Source: Bifidobacterium breve (GTDB lineage: Bacteria; Actinomycetota; Acidimicrobiia; Acidimicrobiales; Ilumatobacteraceae). Taken from it: a stretch of 33,558 bases of DNA. The notes beneath the pieces are model-generated. The model was not told the DNA's origin, ran no database searches, and saw only the letters and a list, made by a program, of their open reading frames with translations. A program made the translations under genes and the position numbers. The stretch spans positions 1-33,558 of the forward strand of contig CAMCZG010000019.1 in the NCBI GenBank assembly GCA_945886445.1. Reading direction: 5' to 3'. Shown here piece by piece: positions 1 to 7,136 of this stretch (positions are counted from its first letter, which is position 1; each line of letters begins with the position of its first letter).

Positions 1-1200
1 CCTCCCTCACAGGGTAGAGGCAGGTCTTACAACTCGGCTTCTCTAAATGCCCTATTCAAGAAGCGCGGCTGGAAATACGATTCCGCAGGCAACCGACAAC
101 GTAATTTGATTCGTCAAGACTTCCATGGCGCCGACCTGGTAGGGGCAGACTTGTCAAGTGCAGACCTGCGTAACGCAGACCTGGGCGGAGCAAATCTTCG
201 CAATGCCAACCTTGCATATTCATACCTCTTCGATGCGAATCTGGCTGGCGCCGACCTTCGTGGGGCAGACCTTAAGGAAGCCTGGTTGAGTAGCGCGAAT
301 CTAGACGGAGCAAATCTGGATGGAGCAAATCTGAGGCGCACTTCTTTCCACGAAGTTGACTTGTCAGAGATTGAGTCCTCGGCTCGAGATTTATTGACGA
401 AGGGATACGAGCAAGAAGCTAAATTTCAAAAAGTGAAGTTGATAAATGTTGATTTGTCAGGACTTAATCTGAGTTACATAGATTTTTGGGATTCTGACCT
501 GAGCTATACGAACCTTCGTGGGTCGAATTTGAAACACGGAAAATTGCGGCGCACAAAACTGACTGGCACAAATCTAGAGAACGCAGATTTATCTCAGTCA
601 GACTTATCCGGCGCAGACTTATCCGGCGCAGACCTCACAGGCGCAGACCTCACAGGCGCAGACCTCACAGGAACAAAACTAACTGGCACAAAACTAACTG
701 GAACAATTCTCTCCGAGGCAAAGTTGGCACGTGTTGATACAACGTTGTTGACAATTACTCCCGCAATGTTTCTGATACAGGCAGGCCGCCTTGCAGACCT
801 GACATTTGCAAATCTAAGAAAAGTGGACCTATCCGGCGCAGACCTATCGGGTTATCGGATGCCGTATGCAGACTTATCCGTAGCAAACTTAAGTGGGGCA
901 AATCTTCGTGGAATACGACTTGGTCTTGCAAACCTCGTTGGGGCCAACCTCAACGGCACTGACCTCACCGATGCGTATCTCGGAAGCACAAACTTAAGCT
1001 ACGCAACTCTCAACAATGCAAACCTCACGAATGCTCATCTTGGTAGTGCGACGTTAACTGACGCAGATTTCACAGGTGCAGAACTCACTGGCGCAAACCT
1101 GACTGGCGCAAACCTGACTGGCGCAAACCTGTCTGGTGCGAACCTGACTAACGCAAACCTGACTGGCGCAAAGATGCCTGATGGCTCGATACACGACTAG
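1..1200 (+). CDS. Pentapeptide-repeat protein, 5' end cut by window edge
   Basis: Long array of A(D/N)LXX-type pentapeptides, the signature of a right-handed quadrilateral beta-helix. A TTG at 106 could start a 364-residue protein, but the frame stays open without a stop to base 1 and reads as plausible protein (it contains GWKYDSAGNRQRN), so the gene probably begins outside the window. The array falls into blocks split by two non-repeat stretches, about residues 88-115 and 215-240 counted from the TTG. Exact 15-bp tandem units occur at 601-660 and 1096-1125, so the repeat is probably still expanding by slippage. There is no enzyme domain, signal peptide or membrane segment in the visible part. 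Functions in the family range from gyrase protection to unknown scaffolding, and none can be assigned here. The next gene to the right has its own pentapeptide tail on the opposite strand. Confidence 0.85.
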   Translation, partial: PPSQGRGRSYNSASLNALFKKRGWKYDSAGNRQRNLIRQDFHGADLVGADLSSADLRNADLGGANLRNANLAYSYLFDANLAGADLRGADLKEAWLSSANLDGANLDGANLRRTSFHEVDLSEIESSARDLLTKGYEQEAKFQKVKLINVDLSGLNLSYIDFWDSDLSYTNLRGSNLKHGKLRRTKLTGTNLENADLSQSDLSGADLSGADLTGADLTGADLTGTKLTGTKLTGTILSEAKLARVDTTLLTITPAMFLIQAGRLADLTFANLRKVDLSGADLSGYRMPYADLSVANLSGANLRGIRLGLANLVGANLNGTDLTDAYLGSTNLSYATLNNANLTNAHLGSATLTDADFTGAELTGANLTGANLTGANLSGANLTNANLTGAKMPDGSIHD

Positions 1201-1480
1201 TCCGGCAGACTCACTTCAATCGTGTGATCAGGGTGATTCAACTATCGAAAAATTAGATGCGACGTGTTGTAACGCCCGTGGTAAAATTCCGTAGTGAATA
1301 TTTGTGACACACGCATGGCGCACGAACACATCAAGCGTTTTCGCAAGCCTGTTTCGAAGGCGATACTCCAAAAGGCGAGATACAGTTCGACCACTTCCAG
1401 GCCCGCGGCGTTCCACCTGAGCGCCGGTTACATGGAGACACTTTGATGCAAAGAGATACATCGTTTCTGAGGTTTAATTT
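1201..1480. other. Intergenic region without a recognisable gene
   Basis: Between the pentapeptide gene and the left end of the candidate mobile element. A minus-strand frame of 77 codons exists at 1228-1461, but its translation resembles nothing I know and has no clear ribosome binding site. Just before the element (about 1476-1482) a short ATTTCAC matches the inner part of the element's right terminal repeat, possibly the remnant of an earlier right end. No tRNA, terminator or promoter could be supported. Confidence 0.5.
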
Positions 1481-1535
1481 CACCCAGGGGTGTTAGTGAA
1501 ATAACCCCAAACTGTTAGTGAAATAAACGGTGCCT
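1481..1535. repeat. 55-bp direct repeat, copy 1 (element left end)
   Basis: Perfect match to 3374-3428. It holds ACCCA, the 17-bp terminal repeat, and two copies of TGTTAGTGAAATAA (1491-1504 and 1513-1526) with 22-bp period. Similarity stops abruptly after TGCCT. Just inside, 1528-1544 can form a small hairpin around TTA. Confidence 0.9.
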
Positions 1536-1639
1536 TAGGCGCCGGTCAGCGATGTAGCAAGCACGCTGCTCAGAAACATTTTTCTTGTGCTCTCACCGCC
1601 GATGGCGGCCCGAACACAAATAGATGAATAGTTGAATAG

Positions 1640-1864
1640 TTAAAAAGCCCGCACTGGACGCACGTAGAACATGTCCTTCTTTGCACCGTTGTCCTCGTTG
1701 GCGAACAACTGGTGCCACGCGAGGCCCGCGGCACCCTCAGACGAACTCCAATAGATGCCAGAAGTAAACCCACCAATTGCAGATCTCTGCAGATACACCT
1801 AGTTGAGTTCGTGTAACGAAGGCAAAAACCAATCGGTTTTACCCCCACCTCGATCGCGATACAT
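1640..1864 (-). pseudogene. Decayed fragment of DUF1566/Lcl lipoprotein domain
   Basis: Read on the minus strand from 1864, the frame gives [16 protein letters not shown], then an in-frame TAG at 1799-1801, then [13 protein letters not shown] and YVRPVRAF before a TAA at 1640-1642. The intact lipoprotein just upstream on the same strand has the same blocks. At DNA level, 34 bp at 1817-1850 are identical to 2583-2616, so the duplication is recent. Signal peptide, N-terminal half and pentapeptide tail are all missing. A hairpin with 8-bp arms (1866-1873 and 1881-1888) sits at the upstream break. Confidence 0.8.
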
Positions 1865-2099
1865 CGATACCAAATGTGTATTGGTATCAATTCGATATCA
1901 AGGTAGTGCTCTTTTAATAGATGCTTCAAGCCGGCAACTCTTCATTAGCTGCCTCTAAACACTGGGGTCTATCTGAGGTCTATGCGTTTTGACGGTGAAT
2001 GACGCTGAGTTAGTGGCTACTTACTTGCACCCATCATTAGGCAGTCGTATGACTTCCAAGCTTTGTACCAGCTGGGTTCACACCCTCCAGCCAAGCGAA

Positions 2100-3107
2100 T
2101 TAGCGGATCGCGCCGCTCAGGTTCGCGCCATACAGGTACGCGCCAGACAGGTTCGCACCGGTCAGGTCCGCGTCAGACAGGTCCGCGCCGAACAGGTCCG
2201 CGCCAGTCAGGTCCGCACCGGTCAGTTTCGCGCCAGTCAGGTCCGCTTTGCTCAGGTCCGCTTTGCTCAGGTCCGCTTCGATCAGGTTCGCGCCGGTCAG
2301 TCTCGCGCCCGCCTCGATCTTGTAGCCATTCACCATTCGTCCCGGCACGGTGGTTGTAGTACTCGTGCTGGTAGTCACCGGTGCAGCAACGGTTGCTGAA
2401 TCAGAAAAAGCTCGCACTGGACGCACGTAGAGGGTGGCCGACTTAGCGCCGTTGTCCCCGTACCCATCGAAGCCCTGGAACCACGCGAGGCCCGCGGCGC
2501 CCTCAGACGAACTCCAGTAGTAGTTAAAATCAAAACCACCAAGTACGGATTTCTGCCGATACACCTGGGTTAGTTCGTCTTTCGAAGGCAAAAACCAATC
2601 GGTTTTACCCCCACCTTGAAACGCACGAGCAACAGTTGCAGCTCTACCCGCAACGTTGCTTTGAGTAATTATTGCTGAGGTATTTGCATAACCAGCACCT
2701 ATTGCGTTTGACGTTGTTCCAATTCTTGTTGTTGTATTGCCTGACCATGCACAATACGGATCTGCGGTGCTTGTGCCAGCAACCGCACAGTTAGTTTGTC
2801 CAGCAGGTGTCGCGGCTTTAATCCAACCAATCGGCGCAGCCTCTAAATACTTGCATGCAGTTCCGCAAGCAGAACCCGTCGAAGTAAAACTTGCAGGCGC
2901 AACATAGAAAACTTTTCCGCCACCAGGACCCGTATCACCCACACGACACGCACCCCCGGCTGCACATGAAAGAGCAGCATTTTTTACACCAAGAGCAACA
3001 GTGCTCGCTGTGTTTGAATTTTCGCTTGACCCGCCACAGGCAGCTAGTGCGATAGCAGCAACGGCAAGAAATGCAAACTTTTTGGATCGAGTACTGATTG
3101 AATTCAT
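2100..3107 (-). CDS. Lipoprotein: DUF1566/Lcl-type domain plus pentapeptide-repeat tail
   Basis: I chose the ATG at 3107 over the TTG at 3122 because it gives a compact lipoprotein signal peptide: basic start, hydrophobic stretch, lipobox LAAC with lipidated Cys24. Residues of about 50-230 form a DUF1566/Lcl-C-like domain ([41 protein letters not shown]), a fold related to FGE/C-type-lectin modules and often surface-exposed. A Thr/Ser-rich linker follows, then about 65 residues of pentapeptide repeats to the end (335 residues in all). It should be anchored to the outer face of the membrane with the beta-helix presented outward. Function unknown; ligand or surface binding is only a guess. It is the sole intact gene inside the candidate mobile element, and a broken copy of its middle domain lies downstream. 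Confidence 0.85.
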   Translation of the reverse strand: MNSISTRSKKFAFLAVAAIALAACGGSSENSNTASTVALGVKNAALSCAAGGACRVGDTGPGGGKVFYVAPASFTSTGSACGTACKYLEAAPIGWIKAATPAGQTNCAVAGTSTADPYCAWSGNTTTRIGTTSNAIGAGYANTSAIITQSNVAGRAATVARAFQGGGKTDWFLPSKDELTQVYRQKSVLGGFDFNYYWSSSEGAAGLAWFQGFDGYGDNGAKSATLYVRPVRAFSDSATVAAPVTTSTSTTTTVPGRMVNGYKIEAGARLTGANLIEADLSKADLSKADLTGAKLTGADLTGADLFGADLSDADLTGANLSGAYLYGANLSGAIR

Positions 3108-3274
3108 TTTCAGACGATACAACAGTTCTGGACGTGAGATTCATCACCTGTCATTGCTTCACGCGAGGATCACAGAGTACCTGCAGGCACAACACTCAAA
3201 CGTCAGAACAATCACTCTTCCGAGAGAGACACAACTCATCTCGGTAACACTGCTCCCCCAGGACTCGACTTCAA

Positions 3275-3311
3275 AAAGCGTGTGAAAACTGTGAGTAAAG
3301 CGTGTGAAAAC
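3275..3311. repeat. Two 15-bp direct repeats, 22-bp period, near element right end
   Basis: AAAGCGTGTGAAAAC occurs at 3275-3289 and again at 3297-3311. The 22-bp spacing equals that of the repeat pair at the left end, and both share the word GTGAAA. Spaced end repeats like these are often transposase-binding sites. They could instead be operators for the lipoprotein gene starting at 3107. Confidence 0.7.
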
Positions 3312-3357
3312 CGCTCAACCCCACAACAGAAAACACTTACGTCATAAGGGCTAAACC

Positions 3358-3396
3358 TATTTCACTAACACCCCACCCAGGGGTGTTAGTGAAATA
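3358..3396. repeat. Perfect 17-bp-arm palindrome with ACCCA loop
   Basis: The arm 3358-3374 and the arm 3380-3396 are exact inverted complements around the 5-base loop ACCCA (3375-3379). It is formed by the right terminal repeat abutting the solo left end. There is no T-run on either side, so it is not a typical intrinsic terminator. It resembles a joined-ends junction of two neighbouring elements. Confidence 0.9.
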
Positions 3397-3428
3397 ACCC
3401 CAAACTGTTAGTGAAATAAACGGTGCCT
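3374..3428. repeat. 55-bp direct repeat, copy 2 (solo left end)
   Basis: Perfect copy of 1481-1535, lying directly after the right terminal repeat. The sequence to its right (3429 onward) differs from that inside the element, so this looks like a left end without its body: either a truncated tandem copy or one side of a direct-repeat recombination site. Confidence 0.9.
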
Positions 3429-3604
3429 AGAGAACAATCAACCTTGTCGAGATTGACGAGGACTTCTTCGCGGACGAACAACCGCTTCTTGCATCACGGT
3501 TGTGTGGGGATGTCACGTCGGACGACAGGATGGCCTTGTCGACCCGAATCCCTCACCCGGAATCAGCACGATCTGCCAAGGGGAGTTCACCCGCGTTGTA
3601 GTCG
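3429..3604. other. Non-coding stretch right of the solo left end
   Basis: Several short open frames occur on both strands, including a plus-strand reading with an acidic stretch (EIDEDFFADEQPLL) that lacks a start and stops near 3600. None matches a family I recognise. It may be a remnant of whatever the second element end once bounded. Confidence 0.4.
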
Positions 3605-4243
3605 CTAATCGGTAGCGGGTACCAGTTCGCTTGGAACGATGGTTCCGTCAACTGGTAGCCAAGCCGAAACGTCGCTGCCCTGTACCGGCGCGTCTGCGAG
3701 GCCTTCGGATCCATCGATGGGCAGATCAACCATCGCCTCTCCCGATTCAGTGCGTCGCTCCAAGATGAATCCCTGCGGCGTCGTGACATCCCATTGTTGG
3801 ATCTTTGGATCGACCCCGAACCAAAATTGCTTCTCGTTGGCTGGGACCTGAGGGACTCGGATCAAGTACAACACCGCTCGCGCGCCGAGAGGCATCGCAT
3901 CACGAATGGCGTTGATATCAGAAGTGTTCGGGCGTGGCAACCGCACATAGATTGGTGCGGCGACTGCGGCCGACTTGAAAGCAAACAATGCGAATCGACT
4001 CGCCGCGGGATCAGCCTGGCTTGACCCGAAGATTGGGCCATCGATCACGTCAATCAACGTAGCTTCCGCGACCAACGTTGATCGGCCAGCTAGGTCACCA
4101 CGATCCTTGGCAGGCTCGAAATCGAAGGCGAACGAGTTGAAGTACTGTTCGAACGTCACGGCTAAAGCTTTTGGCTCGTCCGAACTGCACGCTGAAGCGA
4201 CAAACACTGCCGCAATGAGAACGCCGCGGAATAGACGCTTCAT
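3605..4243 (-). CDS. Lipoprotein of unknown function
   Basis: The ATG at 4243 is preferred over longer frames from 4342 because GAGG stands seven bases upstream and the protein then starts with a clean lipoprotein signal (MKRLFRGVL, hydrophobic run, ASAC with Cys19). The mature part of about 190 residues is predicted secreted and lipid-anchored, without further membrane segments or repeats. I recognise no domain; segments such as GRSTLVAEATLIDV and ARAVLYLIRVPQV suggest a beta-rich fold. It stands alone on the minus strand, divergent from the CIA30-like gene, with about 240 bases between the two starts. Unrelated in sequence to the lipoprotein in the neighbouring element. Confidence 0.75.
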   Translation of the reverse strand: MKRLFRGVLIAAVFVASACSSDEPKALAVTFEQYFNSFAFDFEPAKDRGDLAGRSTLVAEATLIDVIDGPIFGSSQADPAASRFALFAFKSAAVAAPIYVRLPRPNTSDINAIRDAMPLGARAVLYLIRVPQVPANEKQFWFGVDPKIQQWDVTTPQGFILERRTESGEAMVDLPIDGSEGLADAPVQGSDVSAWLPVDGTIVPSELVPATD

Positions 4244-4483
4244 CCAGAACCCTCGATTGCTAAGAAATGGCACGGAAATCATGCCAGAGCGTCCAATCTG
4301 CTGCCCCCACTTTGTTGGTTGACCCCACCGAGACAATTGCACTTGTTGCCAAAAGGAAAGCTGCGATTCAGGCGCTGTTCAACTTGTGCAACATATATGA
4401 AAATTAGCACCAAGAGAACACCTGGATTTACGACAATTGAACACATGCTTTTGATGTTGGAGATTTGGTGATAAAAGTTGGGA

Positions 4484-5107
4484 ATGCTTCGACGCTACCG
4501 ACGTCTCTTTTTCGCGCTTGCCCTCACATTGGTAGCGGGCTGTAGCACAAGTGAACCAAGAGGTGCTACGGAGCTGACAAGTGGTGCCACAGGTCAGTCA
4601 AACATCGCATACGACTTCACAACGCAAGCATCTGTTGCTAAATGGTCGGTGCAAAACGACACAGTGATGGGAGGCGTTTCGGAAAGTTCCAGCACGTGGG
4701 TTGACAAACAGCTGGTCTTTTCAGGAAATCTGTCACTTGAAAATAACGGTGGCTTTGTTTCGTGCTTTGGCCCAGTTGACGAAAAATTACCGAGTCTGAT
4801 GAATGGGTCAACTGCAATTCGTCTACGCGCTACAGGCGATGGCAAAACATATCTCTTCCAGCTTCGTAGTGACGACGGCACCAACTACGTACAACGATTC
4901 ACTTCGACTGCGCAAAAAGATCAGGTCTATGTGTTGCCACTTTCAGACTTCACATCAGTCGACTGGAGGCTCGCCGAAATTGCCGACGCCCCAGCGATGG
5001 AGACGAGCAACATTTATCAAATGGGCATCTACCTTGTCGACAAACAAACTGGGCCATTCAGAATTGCCATAACGTCAATAGATATAACGCCTGAACAACC
5101 ATCTTGA
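4484..5107 (+). CDS. CIA30-like (NDUFAF1-type) lipoprotein
   Basis: The ATG at 4484 begins a lipoprotein signal peptide (MLRRYRRLFF, hydrophobic run, LVAGC with Cys20); a TTG two codons earlier is possible. Residues of about 45-200 match the CIA30 fold, a carbohydrate-binding-like beta-sandwich: the family hallmarks VQNDTVMGGVSES and LENNGGFVSC are clear, followed by RLRATGDGKTYLFQLRS. In eukaryotes CIA30/NDUFAF1 helps assemble respiratory complex I. Bacterial members are usually uncharacterised, and the domain resembles sugar-binding modules. Here it is predicted to be lipid-anchored outside the cytoplasmic membrane. No complex I gene is nearby, so an assembly role cannot be inferred from context. 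Confidence 0.85.
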   Translation: MLRRYRRLFFALALTLVAGCSTSEPRGATELTSGATGQSNIAYDFTTQASVAKWSVQNDTVMGGVSESSSTWVDKQLVFSGNLSLENNGGFVSCFGPVDEKLPSLMNGSTAIRLRATGDGKTYLFQLRSDDGTNYVQRFTSTAQKDQVYVLPLSDFTSVDWRLAEIADAPAMETSNIYQMGIYLVDKQTGPFRIAITSIDITPEQPS

Positions 5108-5137
5108 TAGGGAAAGTTCAGCCACCGCCACCACGCG

Positions 5138-5986
5138 CTACTTGTATCGGCTGAGGAACGATTCGATTGGCACGTTGAATCGATAGCTTTTCACGCTCAC
5201 GTCTTGTGTGGAGAGCACCGAGAACCAAACCGACGAGACCACCGCAACCGAAGCAAGAACCTGCATCCACTTCAAACTACGACGGGGGCCCGTTGGGTAA
5301 CGACCGATAAGAACGAGCGCTGCGATGGTAATGACGAGAAACGTGCTGATTACAACTTGAGGAACAAGTGGCCAGGTACCCGATATGCGGGTGCGGCGCG
5401 CCGATTGAAAATCATCCACTTGCTTCAACATGCGGTTCAAGTCGCGATCATTTACAACATCTGCTTCTTCAATGGAAATGATTGCGCTACGAATATCAAG
5501 AGCCTGTTGTTCGGCCGAGTCACGTTTTATTTCAACAGGAGCATCTAATGCAGTATTCTTCACGCGCTGTTTACGCTGCAATGTGGAGTTGTCTACCGTG
5601 AAGCCTTTGATTCCGGTTGCTGATAACTCGGTGTCGCTAATGGTTTGCACGTATGTAGTGATTTTTGACAATGCATCTTGCAAGGTGTCGTTTTGCTTGT
5701 AGTCCAAAATGGTTTCAGATAATGCAGACAACGAAGCGAGTTCATTTTTCAAACTTGAGTTTGCAGAGCTTGCACCTTGCCATGCTGTGACGTTGGCAAA
5801 AGACCCGATGAAAATGAAGGCCGCGCCAACAAACCGCATTGCGGTGGTCATGACGTTGTCGTCATCTCTATTGACAACTTCTTGTTTCTGCGCAATGTAC
5901 GCAAGAGGCACAACTACCAAGAGGGCTGGGATGACCGAGACCAGAAGTCGAACGAGGAAAGACGATTGCAAAAGTGATTCGTACAT
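5138..5986 (-). CDS. DUF4239-type integral membrane protein
   Basis: A 282-residue protein with two N-terminal membrane segments (about 9-32 and 48-66), a long, partly coiled polar domain (about 70-205) and two C-terminal membrane segments (about 208-230 and 240-258). This 2 + loop + 2 layout, together with the segment EEADVVNDRDLNRML, fits DUF4239 (bestrophin-like) proteins. Bestrophin relatives are anion channels, but for this family no function is established. It ends 30 bases from the end of the convergent CIA30-like gene and appears monocistronic. Confidence 0.65.
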   Translation of the reverse strand: MYESLLQSSFLVRLLVSVIPALLVVVPLAYIAQKQEVVNRDDDNVMTTAMRFVGAAFIFIGSFANVTAWQGASSANSSLKNELASLSALSETILDYKQNDTLQDALSKITTYVQTISDTELSATGIKGFTVDNSTLQRKQRVKNTALDAPVEIKRDSAEQQALDIRSAIISIEEADVVNDRDLNRMLKQVDDFQSARRTRISGTWPLVPQVVISTFLVITIAALVLIGRYPTGPRRSLKWMQVLASVAVVSSVWFSVLSTQDVSVKSYRFNVPIESFLSRYK

Positions 5987-6064
5987 AAGCCTTTGATATT
6001 AGGCAAATCATTGCTTGTTGTCAGAGCACCAAAGTGAACAACGGGTAAATTGGCCCCCGAATTG

Positions 6065-6412
6065 TTAGTCAACGAAGAAAGTGCTGCGAATTTCCCCGCT
6101 TGGTCCGTAGACCGGCTCGTCTTTGGCCACGAGGTACATGCGATTCCAAGCGTTTGACGGCTTGTTCGATACCAGCAATACCTTCATTGCCTCGTAATTG
6201 GCATGTAAGAAATGTGCTGCCAAAGACTCTTGGTCTTCCCACAATTCATAAACCTGAATACGGGTATCGATGCTGGGGTCGGCGGCGAAACAATATGCGT
6301 GGCACCCTGCTTCGTCGGTGCGAGTAGCCATTTGAATCGGAGCCGACTGAGCTACCACCGCATCACGGATTTCAGAAGTGGCGTAATCGAGGTGTGCTGC
6401 AACAACAATCAT
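6065..6412 (-). CDS. ABM-domain (antibiotic biosynthesis monooxygenase-like) protein
   Basis: 115 residues, a single dimeric alpha/beta-barrel (ABM) domain. The typical central motif YELWEDQESLAAHFLHANYE is present, preceded by a long hydrophilic insert. Family members are cofactor-free quinol monooxygenases, haem-degrading enzymes, or proteins of unknown substrate, so only the fold is called. ATG at 6412 with GCAGAG just upstream. Divergent from the cysteine-cluster gene at 6435, leaving only 22 bases between start codons, so the two promoters must overlap the opposite coding regions or the genes are leaderless. Confidence 0.75.
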   Translation of the reverse strand: MIVVAAHLDYATSEIRDAVVAQSAPIQMATRTDEAGCHAYCFAADPSIDTRIQVYELWEDQESLAAHFLHANYEAMKVLLVSNKPSNAWNRMYLVAKDEPVYGPSGEIRSTFFVD

Positions 6413-6434
6413 CTCTGCACCTTAGTGTGGTGGG

Positions 6435-7091
6435 GTGACACAGTATAAAGACGTAAACGATGGCGACACCACATGGCGCTTCGAAACCGACTTTCTGCAA
6501 TCGAACTGGACCTGCATTTGGGGTCGTGGATGCAAAGGCATTGAATCCACCGCAGATACTGAGAAGTTGCACGGCTGCTGCTCACTTGGCGCAGAACTTG
6601 ATGGCGTCGATGAAGCAATGGATCTTGCAGCACATGCTGCTCTTTTGTCTCCTGAACACTTTCAATTTCATGCACATGCCGCCGAGCAGGGAATATTCAA
6701 AGACTCATCGAAGAGCGCAACGCGCGTGGTCGATGGAGCCTGCATCTTTTTGAACCGCCCAGGTTTTGCTGGCGGGTCTGGCTGCGCACTGCATATTGCA
6801 AGCGAGCACTTTACCGAGAGCCCAACAGAGTGGAAGCCTTCTGTGTGTTGGCAATTGCCTATCAAGGTTGATTGGGAGCTTCAGCCCGACAACACCGAGA
6901 TTGCAACCGTGCGTAGATGGTCGCGTGCCGACTGGGGCGAACATGGGAAAACCATGGCGTGGGTCTGCACAGAAGGCGACGAGGCATACGTAGGTGCTAC
7001 GCCGGTTATTGAATCTTTAAAAGATGAATTAACTGCACTTGTCGGCAACGACGTATACGTTCAGATTCGCAGAAAACTGCAACCCGAGTAG
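6435..7091 (+). CDS. Cysteine-cluster protein, possibly YkgJ/DUF3109-like
   Basis: 218 residues starting at GTG (an in-frame stop lies just upstream at 6423-6425, so no longer version exists). Cysteines are grouped: Cys27, Cys33 and the pair Cys48-Cys49, then a second set around ACIFLNRPGFAGGSGCALH and SVCWQLP. That arrangement recalls the Zn/Fe-chelating YkgJ/DUF3109 families, whose function is poorly known. No signal peptide or membrane segment. The C-terminal third is acidic with WSRADWGEHGKTMAWVC. Confidence that the gene is real is high from composition and length; the family call is tentative. Confidence 0.65.
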   Translation: MTQYKDVNDGDTTWRFETDFLQSNWTCIWGRGCKGIESTADTEKLHGCCSLGAELDGVDEAMDLAAHAALLSPEHFQFHAHAAEQGIFKDSSKSATRVVDGACIFLNRPGFAGGSGCALHIASEHFTESPTEWKPSVCWQLPIKVDWELQPDNTEIATVRRWSRADWGEHGKTMAWVCTEGDEAYVGATPVIESLKDELTALVGNDVYVQIRRKLQPE

Positions 7092-7136
7092 CGCTTCAGA
7101 TCTTTTACCGCCCACTCACTACGGCAGACTAGAGAG

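Larger units (their letters stand above)
1482..3379. mobile_element. Candidate non-autonomous transposon-like element carrying a lipoprotein
   Basis: The left end reads GGGGTGTTAGTGAAATA (1487-1503). The right end (3358-3374) is its perfect 17-bp inverted complement. Immediately outside both ends is the same 5-bp word ACCCA (1482-1486 and 3375-3379), as expected for a target-site duplication. The inner ends start TGT and finish ACA. The 1888-bp interior encodes no transposase or integrase in any frame, only a lipoprotein gene and a decayed paralogue of part of it, so it would have to move in trans or be a fixed relic. Each end also carries a short repeat with 22-bp period. The evidence is structural only: no second full copy is in view, and the extra copy of the left end beyond 3379 complicates the simple insertion picture. 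Confidence 0.55.

Noticed and set aside
114-341. Antisense open frame of Arg/Ser/Ala-rich protein over the pentapeptide gene
   Set aside because: Repeat-driven shadow of the real gene; low complexity and no start signal.
1228-1461. 77-codon minus-strand gene in the left gap
   Set aside because: No recognisable domain, no ribosome binding site, and Arg-rich composition typical of a random frame.
2063-2399. Plus-strand frames with VRAxQ-type or SGPRQTG-type repeats
   Set aside because: They are mirror readings of the 15-bp pentapeptide units of the lipoprotein gene on the other strand.
3358-3396. Integron attC-like site
   Set aside because: The palindrome arms read CACTAAC/GTTAGTG, which do not fit the RYYYAAC/GTTRRRY cores, and the arms are perfectly paired with no extrahelical bases, unlike attC.
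3358-3396. Intrinsic terminator
   Set aside because: Stem is strong but neither strand has a T-run after it, and the sequence is better explained by paired element ends.
1481-3428. CRISPR-like array from period-22 repeats
   Set aside because: Only two units at each place, spacers of 7-8 bases, and the two repeat pairs are different sequences.
3423-3608. Small plus-strand gene after the solo repeat
   Set aside because: Arg/Thr-rich translation without similarity to known families, start lies within the repeat, no ribosome binding site.
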